Below are positions 52,287-63,608 of a DNA stretch of 64,000 bases, in pieces; the stretch's first letter is position 1, and every line of letters begins with the position of its first letter. Position numbers and translations under genes: made by a program. Below the pieces are notes generated by a model that saw only the letters and a list, made by a program, of their open reading frames with translations, made no database searches and had not been told where the DNA came from. This stretch comes from Certhia americana (lineage: Eukaryota > Chordata > Aves > Passeriformes > Certhiidae): the NCBI GenBank assembly GCA_018697195.1, contig CM031857.1, forward strand, positions 56,533,340-56,597,339, read 5' to 3'.

Positions 52287-54790
52287 CTACAAAAAACATT
52301 TATACTTGATTATTTTATGTTCATACATTTTCTTCGCATTCACTCTAAAAATGCAAGGAGGCAAAAGAAGAACCAATAAAAATAATTAAAAAGCATTTTA
52401 AAACTTGGAAAGATTAAAGAGCACACCATCCATACTGACAGCTGTCTTTAAAAAAGTACCGCCTTAATGACCTTCAAAACCAGGCACGAAATGCACAACA
52501 CAGACACTTAGAAGTAAATTTCATCATTTTCCTTTAACTAGAATTTCAAGGCTGCACTGGGGAGGAGGAGGGGGGGAGGAACATTACATTAAATGCTGTT
52601 TCACTGTCGTTCATATGCTGGAAGGCTTTTCAGCGCGTTCCTGTACAACAGAACAAACTGCAACCACCCTTTACCAATCTTGGGAGGGAAATGTACAACT
52701 CACCCACCCAGCAAAGGGGCCCTGCCATGTCTGTCACCCTGAGGTACTACAGGCTAAGGTGAATCATCACTCTTGAACCCAGATTCCACTCTGGGTAGCC
52801 CAGTCTCTGCTGGCAAAACACAGCAGGCCATATGAATTTACCAGCACTCTCAACTGAGTAGGTCACAAGAGTTTCTGCTCAAGTCACCTGCCCTTATTTA
52901 TCCTAAGTCTAATTCTAACAACAAGAAGACAAAAAATAGCTATGAAGGTATTTTTTTCAGGTTTCCCTTTTTAACCAGCAGCAATGGATCCAGTTCGATT
53001 CGTTCATCTTTACATTCACCGAAATAGGCAAGAAATATAGAGTGTTAATAAAGACAGAAGGCATGTGGTCAGCTTTTCAATTCCATGGAAGTTTTAATAC
53101 TTCATCTTTTCCCATGGTCACATAATTTAATCAGGAAAAAACTCCTAAACCATACAAAATAAACCTGGCAAGGAGCAAGTGGATGCAAAAAAGGCTGCAA
53201 AGACAAAGAAAATAAACACCGTGACATCAGAGTATGGGTCTTCACACAACTGACCAGAGTGGTTTTATCGATTTCATCTCAAGGACGTATTGAACCTTTA
53301 TATGGGAAATAAAGTTTTATATGGGTTTGGTCCTGAGTGTAAGTCAATTAAATAAGACCAGTAGGGTCATCAAGTAACTATTCTTCATTTTCCTCCACCC
53401 CAGCACCTCTAAAAAAGTTAAATTTCTTCAAGAATGCAACAGTAACAGATTATTATTAGGTACATCTACTCACACTTCACTTTGATTTCTGCTTTCCTTT
53501 ACACAGATCAACTTGCTAGAATCTTAGAAAAGAAGTGACACATAGGCAAACAAACTGCAGCATTTTCATCTCTAGAGCACAGCTTCTTTCAACTGGATGT
53601 TTGAAGTTTGGAAAATTAAGACAATTACATGAAGCAGCCAGGCGCATGATACACAGATTATATATAATATAATAAATACAAATAAAAATTTATTTCACAG
53701 TAAACTATGGCTAGAAGATTAAATACAACAGTGCTTGTGCTAAAACTCATGTGTTTAAAAGAAAAAAAATCCACAAAAAAGTATCAGGCAATAAAAAGAA
53801 ATCCAATTCACCCGTCCCTACTGCGACATCTTAAATGGCCAATCCAGTAAAAATCCAAACCACATTGAAGAAATACTCCTTGTCCTAAGAAAAGCCATCT
53901 ATAGAAAAAGTTGGGTTTTCACACAGGTACCTCAGCTCTACATTTTTGGATGGATCCCTCCTTGCAGCAAGTTTACCAAAGCCCAACATAGTACACTATG
54001 GAGATGACCTCCTAACCATGCTGCAGCATTTACTCAGGTATGGTAGTTCACAGTTACACTGGAAACTGCCTTCAGGTTAAGTATTTTCCTGTGTCATTTT
54101 CTAGCAGACTCTGGAGACCTGAACATCAGCCTGGAGCGTCCCCTACCTATGAAACAAACAGACTTGTAAATCACAGTATGAAGACTCTGCAAAATACTGG
54201 ACAGAAACCATACAGGTTTATCACCATAACACCACAATGTTTTGTCTTCACTGCATCCTGTCCTTCAGTATTTGAATAATATAGGTCATAATATTATACC
54301 ACCTATACCTATAACCTATATTATGCCACCTACAGGATCTCTGCTCTCCGTCATGCATTTCAGAGAAATCCAAAGAGTCCCACTTGTCCAACAATGCAAC
54401 AAAACCTTCAGGTTTTCCTTTTAATATGTAATATTTTTATCAATTTTCAATACAACAAAGCTCCAATCATGTGAGAAGCACACAAACATTAACGCTAACT
54501 GAAGAGGAAGTGAAAGCACTGACAACAAAACAGCCTGGAAATAGCTCATTTGTATAAATAAAACCTACCTAATGTTTAAAATTGCTTTTACTTCTGGATA
54601 TTGAATTTGACTATTAAATTTAATTTCCTCCTATTGTTAAATTGAAAAAGGGAATAAATGGTAGAAGCATCAGATATAAGAGGAACAGGACTTTCCTGTT
54701 ACTGAGTAACTATCATCAGATACCCAAAAAAATGGAAAAAATTCCTCACACAACTTATTATTGAATATCCACACCACCTTTACCTTTTTA
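52287..54790 (-). other. AKAP11 intron 1, part next to exon 2
   Basis: AT-rich intronic DNA ending in the acceptor next to exon 2. It holds short A-rich tracts, and I see no conserved exon-like frame or recognisable repeat. Imperfect AT-rich palindromes lie just before the CR1 copy, and small direct repeats of an ACCTATA-like unit lie at about 54285-54320. Confidence 0.5.
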
Positions 54791-54794
54791 GCAA

Positions 54795-57520
54795 TTTGGA
54801 TCACCTCAAATGCACACAGTATGGGCAACTCACAAGAGGAGCTGGAAGCCTCTATGCTGCTAGGAAGCTACAACTTAGCTGCCATTACTGAAACTTGGAG
54901 GGAAAAATCCCACAGCTGGAGTGTGGCTGTGGATGGCTACAGGCGGTTAAGAAGGGACAGGCCAGGGAGGAGTGGCTGAAAAAGTTGCCCTCTACAACAA
55001 TAAATGGATAGAGTGTGAACAGCTGTCTCTGAAGAACACCAAGGAGCAGGATGAAAGCATATTGTCAAAAGAAACAAAACAAGGTATCAAGAGACCCTTG
55101 TGGTTGATCCGGTAAAACCTACTGGGGAAGCCTTCTTGCTCCAGCTACAGGAGGCATTGCACTCACAGGCTGTTGTCCTGCTGGAGGCTTTCAACCACCC
55201 TAAAATCTACTGAGAAAGTAGCACAGCAAGCTACTTCAGGAGGAGATTCCTGGGATGCATGGAGGATAGCTTCTTAAAACACATAATAGACAATCCTGAC
55301 CAGAGGGGATACAACATTGGACCAGCTAGTCACCAACCTAAGCAAGCTAATCAATGACGACAAGACTGGTGAAAACTTGGGACATAGGAGTCACACATTG
55401 GTGACGTTTCCAGCTCTGAGGGACATGGAACAGGCAAAGAGTACATTCAGGATCCTAAATTTTGGAATAGCACACTTCTGGCTGTTCAAAGAGCTAAATC
55501 CATATGACCCTCCAGGAAACTGTCCTCAGAGATACGGGAGCAGGACAGAGCTGTCAGATCTTTAAGGACACTTTCCATAAAGCCCAAGAGCTGCCAATCC
55601 CTGGGTGTAAGAAATAAAGAAAAGGAAGGCATGGGACTGGCATTGCTGAGTTGAGACCGAACTCCAAACAGCTGAGCTCAAACTACAGGGCAAGTAGGAG
55701 ATGAACAGGCACCAGAAGCAAGGACAGGTATTCTGGGAAGAGTACAAGGACGCTGCCCAGTCTTGCAGGGTCAGAAGGCGAAGGTGAAGCTGAAGCTGAG
55801 CTTGGCAAGGGATGCAAAAACAAGAAGGGCTTCTACAGGTACATCAGAGAGAAATGGAGGTCAAAGAAAATGCACTCCCACCAACGAACACAACTGGCAA
55901 ACTGGTAACAACAGATGAGATGGCTCAGGTACTCAACAACTATTTTGCCTCAGTCTCCACTGGCAACCTCCCCACACCTCTCCAGAGGATGGACTGGGGG
56001 AGCAAAGAGAAGATCAGGTTTGCTACCACCTGAGGAACCTGAATGCACCTAAATCTATATGACCTGTCGAGACACATCTCAGAGTTCTGAGAGAACTGGC
56101 TGACGTAGTTATCGAGTCACTCCATCTTAACTGAAAAGTCATGGCAATAGGTGACTGGAAAATGAGAAATATTGTCCACACCTTAACAAAGGATAGAAAA
56201 GCAGATCCTGAGAACTCCTAACCCATCAGACTCACCTTTGCTCCTGAGAAGATCATGGAACAGATGCTCCTAGAAGTCACATGGAGGAAGGAAGGTGATT
56301 CAGGACAGCCAGCATAGTGTCATCAAGGGGAAGTCCTGCCTGACCAGCCCAGTGGCCTTCTATGATGAGGTGATTGCATCAGTGTACAAAGGAAGAGCTA
56401 TGGATGTCCTCTATCTGGACATCCATAAGGCTTTTGACACAATCCCCCAAACTGGAGAGATCTGGATTTGATGGGTGGAATGTTCAGTGGATAAGAAGCT
56501 GATTGGATGGACCCATCCAGAAGAGAGTAGTCAACTACTCAACGTCCGGATGGACACTAGTGACAAGTGGTGTCCCTCAGCAGTTTGCAGCAGGACCAGT
56601 ATTATTTAGCATCTTCATAAATGACATAGACCAAGTGAATCAAGTGCACCCTCAGCAAACTTGGACACCAAGCTGAGTGGTATGGTTGACATGCCTGAAG
56701 GATGGGATACTACCCAGAAGGACCTGGATAAACTCAAGCGATGGATCAACATGAAGCTCATCATATTCAACAAGACCACACTCAAAGTCCTGCACCTGGG
56801 TTGGGAAAATTTCCAGTGTCAATACAAGCAGTAGAATGAACTGATTAAGAGCAGCCATGAGAAGAATGACTTGGGGGTGGTAGTGGTGGACAAGAAGGTG
56901 GACATGACCCAGCAACGTGCAAGTCCAACCCAAAAAGCCAACCATATCCCAGGCAGCAGAAGTAACCCGCAGGGTGCTTCTCCGCTCTGGTGAAACCCCA
57001 CCTGCAGTGCTGCATCCAGCTCTGGGGTCCTCAGCAGAGGAAACACACGGATCTGCTGGAGCAGATCCAAAGGAGAGTCACGAAAACGATCAGAGGGATG
57101 GAACACCTCTGCTGTGAACAGGATGGGAGAGTAGGAGGTGTTCAACCTAGAGAATGCTCTGGGAAGACCTTACAGAAGCCTTTCAATATTTAAATGGGGC
57201 TTATGAGAATGACAGTGACAACGTTTTTAGCACCACCTGTTGCCACAGAACACAAAGGAATGAGTTTAAATTAGAAGAGGGTAGGTTTAGATTAGATTCG
57301 ATTTAGATACAAGGAATCTTCTGCAATGAGGGTGGTGAGGCATTGACACAAGCTGTCCAGAGGTTGTAGGTGCCCCATCCCTGGAAACATTCAAGGTCAG
57401 GCTGCACAGGGCTCTGAGCAACCTGATGTAGTTGTAGATGTCCCTGTTCTCTGCGGGGTAATTGGACTAGATGGCCTTTAAAGGTCCCTTCTAGCCCAAA
57501 GAACTCTATAAATTTATAAA
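54795..57520 (+). mobile_element. CR1 LINE, long but degenerate copy (endonuclease and reverse transcriptase remnants)
   Basis: About 2.7 kb inside AKAP11 intron 1, in the opposite orientation to the gene. The 5' part encodes a CR1 endonuclease-type segment (NLAAITETW, then VDGYRRLRRDR) at about 54870-54970. The middle encodes reverse-transcriptase motifs ([10 protein letters not shown] at about 56410-56445, GVPQ at about 56570, IFINDID at about 56611-56631). These sit in different frames, so frameshifts and stops have inactivated it. The 3' end has the typical CR1 text on converting TAGATGGCC and GGTCCCTTCTA at about 57465-57495. It lacks the 5' end of a full-length element. Confidence 0.9.
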
Positions 57521-58180
57521 CCCATTTTTCCAGTGATTTGCTGAAGAACACTCTTCTCATCAGAGCATGTAATAAGTATTTAGCTAGCTTTTCCATAGAC
57601 ATGTATCCTTGTTTGAATATATGTAAGGAGAAAAATTAAATAATCAGCTTAAGGGAATCAAACAGGAAATTTGTCATGGATTTAATCTCTTTGTGTAAGT
57701 CTATCCAATGCCTAAATTTACTTTAAATCAGTGTGTATTGACAAACCTTAGCTGGCAGAAAAGAAGAAGCTTTATCTTTTTTCTGTAAATTTCTTCAATT
57801 GCTATAGGGGCATGTGTGGACATGTGCACACCTATGTTAAACACATACAGGATATGACAAATTTGAACAATAAGTTTAAAATATATGTAATATGGCCTTA
57901 TTAAAATTACATTTCAAATAAAAGATTCTAGGCAATGACAATAGTATAACTATATTACGTTTTAAAAAGGAGGTGTTTTCAGTAGTACTAGTGCAAAACC
58001 AGAAATCTTTCTTTTAAAGAGAAAGTACTTCTTTTATGTCTTCAGCACACGGACCTGAATGAGCCTAGAGAACTCTGATGATGATCTGCAAAAGCCAGGC
58101 TTAATGAAACACTGAGCTTTGAATGATTCATTCGAAATATAAAATTTAAAAATACCTTAAGAACAAGGTATTCTCTTTTA
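57521..58180. other. AT-rich spacer between two facing CR1 copies
   Basis: About 0.66 kb of AT-rich intronic DNA separates the 3' ends of two oppositely oriented CR1 elements. I see no gene or recognisable repeat in it. Confidence 0.5.
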
Positions 58181-58182
58181 GA

Positions 58183-59235
58183 ATCATACAATCATCAAGG
58201 TTAGAAGAGGCCTACAAGACTATCTAGTCCAACCATCCTTTTCCTCTGGTCCTCTCACTGCAGGCATGGCAGAGGGGCTGGCCCCCACCTCACTACACCC
58301 TTGTTTCAGCTGGTTATAGAGAGTGATGAGGCCTCCACCAAGCCTCCTCTTCTCCAGGATAAGCACCCTCAGCCACTCCTCATAAGATGTGTTTTACACC
58401 TTTCACAAGCCTTGCTGCCCTTCTCTAGATGTGCTCCAGTGTCTCAATGTCCTTTTGGAAGTGAGGGGCCCAAAACTGAACACAGGATGCAAGGTGTGGC
58501 CGAGTACAGAAGGACAATCCCTGCCCTGCTCCTGCTGGCTACACTGTTGCTGATACAGGCCAGGATGCCATTGGCCTTCCTGGGCATACAGTGGCTCATG
58601 GCTCAGCTACTATCAACCAGAATCCTCAAGTCCCTTTCTACTGAGCAGCTTTACAACCACTCTTCTCCCAGTCTGCAGCATGGAGTGGGGCTGTTGTGAC
58701 CCAAGTGCAAGGCACAGCACTTGGCCTTGTTGAACCTCATACCACTGGCCTCAGCCCATTGACCCAGCCTGCCCAGGTCTCCATGTAGAGCTCTCCTACT
58801 CTCAATCAGACCAGCATACCCATCCAACTTGGTGCTGTTGGCAAATTTACTGAGGGTGCACTCAATCCCCATGCCCAGGTCATCAATAAAGATGTTAAAA
58901 GGACGTGCCCCAGAACTGACCCTTGGGGACACCACTAGTGACCAACTTCCAGCAGGGTTTAGCTCCATTCACCACCACTCTCTGGGCCCAGACATCCAGC
59001 CAGTTTTTTATCCACTCAGCAGTACTCCCATCTAAGCCATGAGCAGCCACGTTTTCTAGCAGGATGCTGTGGGAGACTGTGTCAAACACTTGACTGAAGT
59101 CAAGATAAACACCATCCACAACCTTTCCCCCATCCAAGCACATCACTTTGTCACAGAAGGAGATCAGATCAGTCAAGCAGAACCTGCCTTTCGTAAATCC
59201 ATATTGGTTGTGCCTGGTTCTCTGCATGTGTATTT
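58183..59235 (-). mobile_element. CR1 LINE, 5'-truncated, minus orientation
   Basis: About 1 kb matching the 3' half of CR1 ORF2 plus the 3'UTR, in the same orientation as AKAP11. Reading on the minus strand, 59227 to 58651 encodes reverse-transcriptase motifs including NQYGFTKGR, VYLDFSQVFDTV, GVPKG and FNIFIDDLG, broken by one frameshift near 58900. The catalytic FADD box reads FANS, so the enzyme is dead as well as frame-broken. The 3' end at about 58183 has the usual CR1 tail (ATGATTGTATGATTCT-like). Confidence 0.92.
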
Positions 59236-60259
59236 ATAACCTTACCAAACAACTGCTATTGAAAACCAAATTAAGCAGGTCTATATGACAAGCAGGCAGA
59301 ATAGTCTCATGGATATTTCTCTATTTATCATTTCTAATGATTCATCAGTTTCACTGATCAGGTCAGCACTCTTGAAAAAGTCCAGGTATGAAACGCCAAG
59401 TTGTCTTAACCACAGCCACATGAGCAAAATACATTAGAAATGAGCAAAATATATCACTAATGGTGAGCATTAATGATAGGTTGGGTCCACTTTTTCTTGC
59501 TTGTTTTTAATTCTCTTACATTATATTTCTGTCACATAGAAGCTGCAATTTCAAAAGCTCCAGTCATTTTCTTTTCCTGGATCATCACTAGAAAGTCATC
59601 ACCAGAAGCTTCCCCCCAGTCCTGGGTCTCAAACACTTCCTGGGAAAAAAATGTTACTTGATGTGCAAGAGATATCCATTGGTCTGGATTTTGTGGCTTA
59701 TGCAATTAATTTCAAATTTCCATACTTCAATCTGTTGATCATTTTGCAGATAACAGAACCCCACCAAGTAAGGTGGGGCTATTATTTTCTAAGCTGCGGC
59801 ATTTTCTCAAGGAAACTTATTCCCACCTAGAGGAAATTCCACCAGAGAATACCTTGTTTAGTTCTCAAGGACTAATTAAATATAGGTAGTAACTATCATT
59901 AAAGTATAACGGAATGATTCTAAAATAATCTTACAAACATGAAGTCATATAAGACTCTTCCCAGGTGTAACGTGGATAAATTTCAAGCATTGTTACCATG
60001 TATTTCAGCGTCACTGATCTTTCCCAGATACAATGTAAGTGGGATTTTTTCCACCCTATCTCACTCTGGCAATACGTCAGAGATAAGAAAGCCGTATCTT
60101 TAAATACAGCTCGGATCTACGGTTCACCCTTATTTTTCCCTTTTGCACATTGTTTTTTTGTTTGTTTTTTTTTTTTTTAAACCGGAGAAAAGTACTTCGG
60201 TTGCAACAAGAAAGCCATAAGGAAGCCCCTCAAAAGAGCCAAGAAAGCAAAGGAGGAAC
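59236..60259 (-). other. AKAP11 intron 1, promoter-proximal part
   Basis: Unremarkable AT-rich intron DNA grading into the CpG island. A small perfect stem (seven base pairs, six-base loop) lies at 59759-59778, and a T-rich run lies at about 60150-60178. No gene is seen. Confidence 0.45.
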
Positions 60260-60315
60260 GCTCCTTGTTCCTCCTCCCTTGAGGGAGAAGAGGAACTGGG
60301 AGGAGGACGTGCGGC

Positions 60316-60342
60316 GGGAGGGTGGGCTGGAGGGAGGGAGGG
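60316..60342 (+). promoter_or_regulatory. Predicted G-quadruplex (plus strand) just inside AKAP11 intron 1
   Basis: Six GGG runs with loops of 1-5 bases lie on the plus strand, which is the template strand for AKAP11, about 0.6 kb downstream of the inferred first-exon donor. It sits in a purine-rich patch at the edge of the CpG island. Confidence 0.55.
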
Positions 60343-60888
60343 CGAGGAGACACTTTTACAGCGAAATGCTGTGAACAGGCAGAACTTACTTAACCCGTGC
60401 GCACCGACCACAGCCCAAACAACGCAGGAGGGAAGGCAAACGCACGGAGCCTCGGTGCACCGACCACGGCTGCACCAGCCCGAGTCCGCCGGTGCCCAGC
60501 CGAGACTGCGGACAGACCTGGCCCACGGCAGCACCGGGGGGAACCTGCCATCGCGAACCCCCACGTTCGGTCCTGGAGCCGAGGCGCTGTCCTACCCCCT
60601 CCTCACCCCGTGTCCCCCCGCTCCCGGGGGTCCCGGCCTCGCCCCCGGCCCCCTCCAGCAGACCGGTGGGGCCCGCGGGGGCTGTGCTGCTCCCGGGGAA
60701 GCTTCCCTGGGAAGGGTGGCGGAGGATGCGCTTCCCCGCGCCTCCCCGGGAGCCCCCGGGCCACCTGTGGCAGCCAGCCCCAAGTGACAGGCCGGCGGCG
60801 GCGCCGCGCCCTGCGCCCGAGCTCCCCGGCAGGGCGGCCCGCGGGGGAGCGGACGGAGAAGGTGGGAAGAAGAGCGGGCGCTCCGTAC

Positions 60889-61000
60889 CTGTGGCTCTGA
60901 TGATCGCTGCTGCCGCCGCAGCCGCCTCCTCAGCGCCGGCCGCCCGCGGCCATGGCCCCGCAGCGGAGCGGCCCCGCAGTGCCCGACCGACCCGCATGCA
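60889..61000 (-). other. AKAP11: Probable non-coding first exon of AKAP11 (5'UTR)
   Basis: The minus strand has a good splice donor (CACAG|GTACGG, cut after 60889) just downstream of a CCAAT box and GC boxes, inside the CpG island upstream of the start-codon exon. The distal end near 61000 is inferred from promoter spacing and is not seen directly. A seven-codon uORF at 60930-60953 would lie inside it. Splicing to the exon ending at 52286 is inferred. Another untranslated exon within intron 1 cannot be excluded. Confidence 0.55.
60930..60953 (-). other. Short upstream ORF in the AKAP11 leader
   Basis: On the minus strand an ATG inside the palindrome GGCCATGGCC (G at -3, G at +4) opens a seven-codon frame, MAAGGRR, that stops at a TGA about 40 nt before the splice donor at 60889. 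If transcription starts beyond 60953 this would be a translatable uORF that could dampen AKAP11 translation. It is seen in sequence only; the start site is not mapped. Confidence 0.4.
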
Positions 61001-61082
61001 GCCCCAAGCCCGCCGCTGCGGGACCCGCCCAAGTCCGGACCCGCCCCGCCCCGCCCCCGCCGCCGCCCCGCTCGGCTTACCC

Positions 61083-61095
61083 ATTGGCGGGAAAA
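61083..61095 (-). promoter_or_regulatory. Composite E2F-like and CCAAT-box element
   Basis: On the minus strand the sequence reads TTTTCCCGCCAAT. An E2F consensus (TTTCCCGCC) runs directly into a CCAAT core, on the AKAP11 strand, about 70-100 bp upstream of the inferred start. NF-Y and E2F binding are inferred from consensus only. Confidence 0.55.
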
Positions 61096-61230
61096 CGGCG
61101 GCCGCCGGAAACCGGCTACGGCGGCAGAGCCGCGCGCTGGGCCCGTGCCGGCCACGCCACGGGGGGGGCCCTGCGTCCCTGTCCCGCGTCCCCGTACCGT
61201 CCCGGCCCCGTGCGCCGTCACGGTCACCGT

Positions 61231-61264
61231 CCCCGGTCCCCGTCCCTTTCCCGTTCCCGTCCCC
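61231..61264 (-). promoter_or_regulatory. Predicted G-quadruplex (minus strand) upstream of the AKAP11 start
   Basis: The minus strand has six G runs of 3-4 bases separated by loops of 2-3 bases, far exceeding the minimal G4 rule. The plus strand is the complementary C-rich i-motif-capable strand. It lies about 150-250 bp upstream of the inferred start, within a degenerate CCGTCCC-like repeat at about 61190-61290. Confidence 0.6.
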
Positions 61265-62021
61265 GCGACGCGGTCCCTGTCCCGGCTCAGGCACTCCCCG
61301 AGGGGGGAGAGTGCAGACACGACCTTTGCAAAGCCCCAGGAGCCGTGTGCCTGCAAGCCCAGGGGGGCTGGCTGTTCCTGCCTGCTCGCGTCGGGGTAGT
61401 CGCCCCTCGGTGCCGGCACGGCGGCCCGTAGCACGGAGCTGTAGGCTGGGGTGGGCCGCAGCAGCTTTTTCAGCGGAGGAGACAGCCGACGAGGACTGGA
61501 ACCCTGTCTGTAAAATCCGTGCCCCCCTCCCTTCACGAGTGCCTTCTGAATTTCAGGGTGGTTGCCCTGAGGGATTCCTCCGGCATCGGGATGCGCTGTT
61601 AGCCAGCAGATACGCAATTATTGATTTCACCTCCTGGGAGTTGTGTGGGTTGTGTGGGGGCTGTGATGTAAGTGTGGTGCTGCTGGGGCCTGCGTTTCTT
61701 TCCAATTGGATGGACGCGTTTTAATCTCGTGGTGCTTCGCAGCATGTTACTCGTTCCAGGCGCTACGGGCAGCAGGGACACGCGGGGAGGTGTGTTGAGC
61801 AAGCACGAGGATAGTTGAGCAGTGGACAGCTCTGTCCCCCCGCAAAGGAGATGGACAATCCGTCAGAAAAGGCTTAACGGGACCCGGCAGTGAGGGGAAG
61901 CTCGGGGCGGAGCGACAGGACCGGAGAGGGCTCCACAGGTGGAGCCGGCGCGCGCAGGTGTGCCTGAAGGGCATCTGCAACACTGAAAAGAATAACAGGG
62001 TGTCCAAAGCTACCTTCAGGA

Positions 62022-62130
62022 AACAAAAAAAAAAAAAGAAAACCAATACAAAACAAACCACCAAAAAAAAAAAAAAAAAAAACCCAAAAAACAAAACAAA
62101 AAAAAAAAAAACATAAAACAAAACCACCAA
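62022..62130. repeat. A-rich low-complexity tract (AAAC-type)
   Basis: About 110 bp of near-uninterrupted A with scattered C, including runs of up to about 21 A. It marks the boundary between the CpG island shore and the CpG-anomalous block. Confidence 0.9.
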
Positions 62131-63608
62131 ATTTTTGTATATGGGAAGGGGTTAGGTGGAAGAAAAAATAGCCACTAAAAGGAATGATACCCATTGTAGC
62201 ATATCACTGTGGTGTTTCAATTCGAAACTGCCCATTTTACAGAGACGTAGGACTAGCGGAAACAGAAACGTATCTAATCCCCTCATAAATGGCATTGTCT
62301 TATGGGATACCACACGAAGATCTATAAAAAGGGGATTGAGAATTTTTTTGCTTAGTGGATCTCCCTTATCTTCTATGTTATTCACGCTTCTGCCTACCTC
62401 TGTTTTTGTAATTAGGCTGTGCTTTGTATTTCCATGTATTTGTTCAGAAGGCGATTGTTAATGAGTTCTACAATCTTTTAGACATTTACAGAAGTCAGGG
62501 CATGCATATCATTCTGCACAACCGGGGGGCGTGAACTTCATTTCATTACTCTAAAACTACAAGCTGATGCGAGACGATATAATTTATCCAGATCGACGTA
62601 GTTAAGGCCGACATTCACAACAGATGGAAGAATGAAAACAAATTCAAGCTATTGGTTCGAGAGCGCGCAATGCTATTTAGTCTACACTGTAGTCCGACAC
62701 TAAGGTGGATGGCGATGGAATAGAACACTTGGTTCTACATAATTCCAGCGGACTATGCATTCCTTCGCATTTTCGCCGAGTCATGAAGTTAGTGGGAGAG
62801 AGAGAAAAGACGCTACACAAAGTTAAATGTAAGCAGTAATCTAGCAGCGAAAATGAAGGCTACCAGCGCAAGTTGAGCGATCGTATTCTGACAGGATTGA
62901 GAACTTGCCGTGAGCTCACAGTACTGATTGGTCACAACTAAGGCGAATACCGTGAGATATTGAGATTCAAGGGGTATGAGGATTTAAGATTGTTTGCTTC
63001 GAAGACTAGACACAACACAGAAATAGTTTCCAGTGAACTGCTGAGAGGGCGGCTCGACCTACATAAGTAATGCAAGCCTTAGTTTGTCACGCCCAACAGA
63101 AGTAGACATTCTGATCTGATGAGTAGTGCAGTATTCCAGATGACGTTTTTAATCCCCCAAAGTATTTATCTAATATGGTTTTTTAGAGACATTATTGACA
63201 CGACATGAAGATATAGATCCACCCCAGATACTCTGCTCAAGGAAACTTAGACGAATAGCTGTATCCCTGGGTGACCGCTTCCCTCGCATTGAAATGGTTA
63301 AGATATGATGAATAAGCCTATACTTTCGTAATATATGATTTATTTGGTTTTTTGAATTAGTCAAAAAGTGACTCTGGTGGAATTGCAATGACTTGGGCGA
63401 TTATATGATCCATAGTGAAGAGCTTTGCATGATAGAGCAGCCAGCTGGCAAAAGAAGTGGAAATGGTGAGTGTCTTACGACAGGCTGCACGCTCTACAGC
63501 GAGATAGAACTTCCCCCCGCGCGCGGGAAAGAAGGAGAAAGCGTGGCTGGTATTGCCATCATCACGCGAAAAACTATGAAACGTTAGCCCATGGCCATGC
63601 CATGTTAT
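62131..63608. other. CpG-undepleted, moderate-GC block with no recognisable gene
   Basis: I counted about 45 CpGs in 62461-63600 at around 43% GC, close to random expectation, compared with about three in 46500-47900. There is no long open frame, CR1, LTR or tandem structure. It ends at a 14-A run (63610-63623). Its nature is unknown; possible explanations are given under findings. Confidence 0.6.

Larger units (their letters stand above)
60260..61960. promoter_or_regulatory. AKAP11: CpG island promoter of AKAP11
   Basis: GC content and CpG density rise sharply here compared with the AT-rich introns, peaking at 60.75-61.3 kb. Minus-strand promoter elements are visible: a run of GC boxes (GGGGCGG on minus) at about 61040-61070 and a CCAAT box overlapping an E2F-like site at 61083-61095. 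There is no TATA box, as expected of a housekeeping CpG-island promoter. Long open frames on both strands in this island result from the rarity of stop codons in GC-rich DNA and resemble no known protein. Confidence 0.85.

Noticed and set aside
56652..57145. Minus-strand open frames antisense to the CR1 copy
   Set aside because: They are antisense shadows of the CR1 reverse-transcriptase and 3' region.
59759..59778. Seven-base-pair perfect stem with a six-base loop
   Set aside because: Isolated short hairpin with no associated transcript or element; expected by chance in a 64-kb window.
60386..61724. Long overlapping open frames on both strands (up to about 410 codons)
   Set aside because: They lie in the CpG island, where stop codons are rare, encode Pro/Arg/Gly/Ala-rich low-complexity text, overlap on both strands and resemble no known protein.
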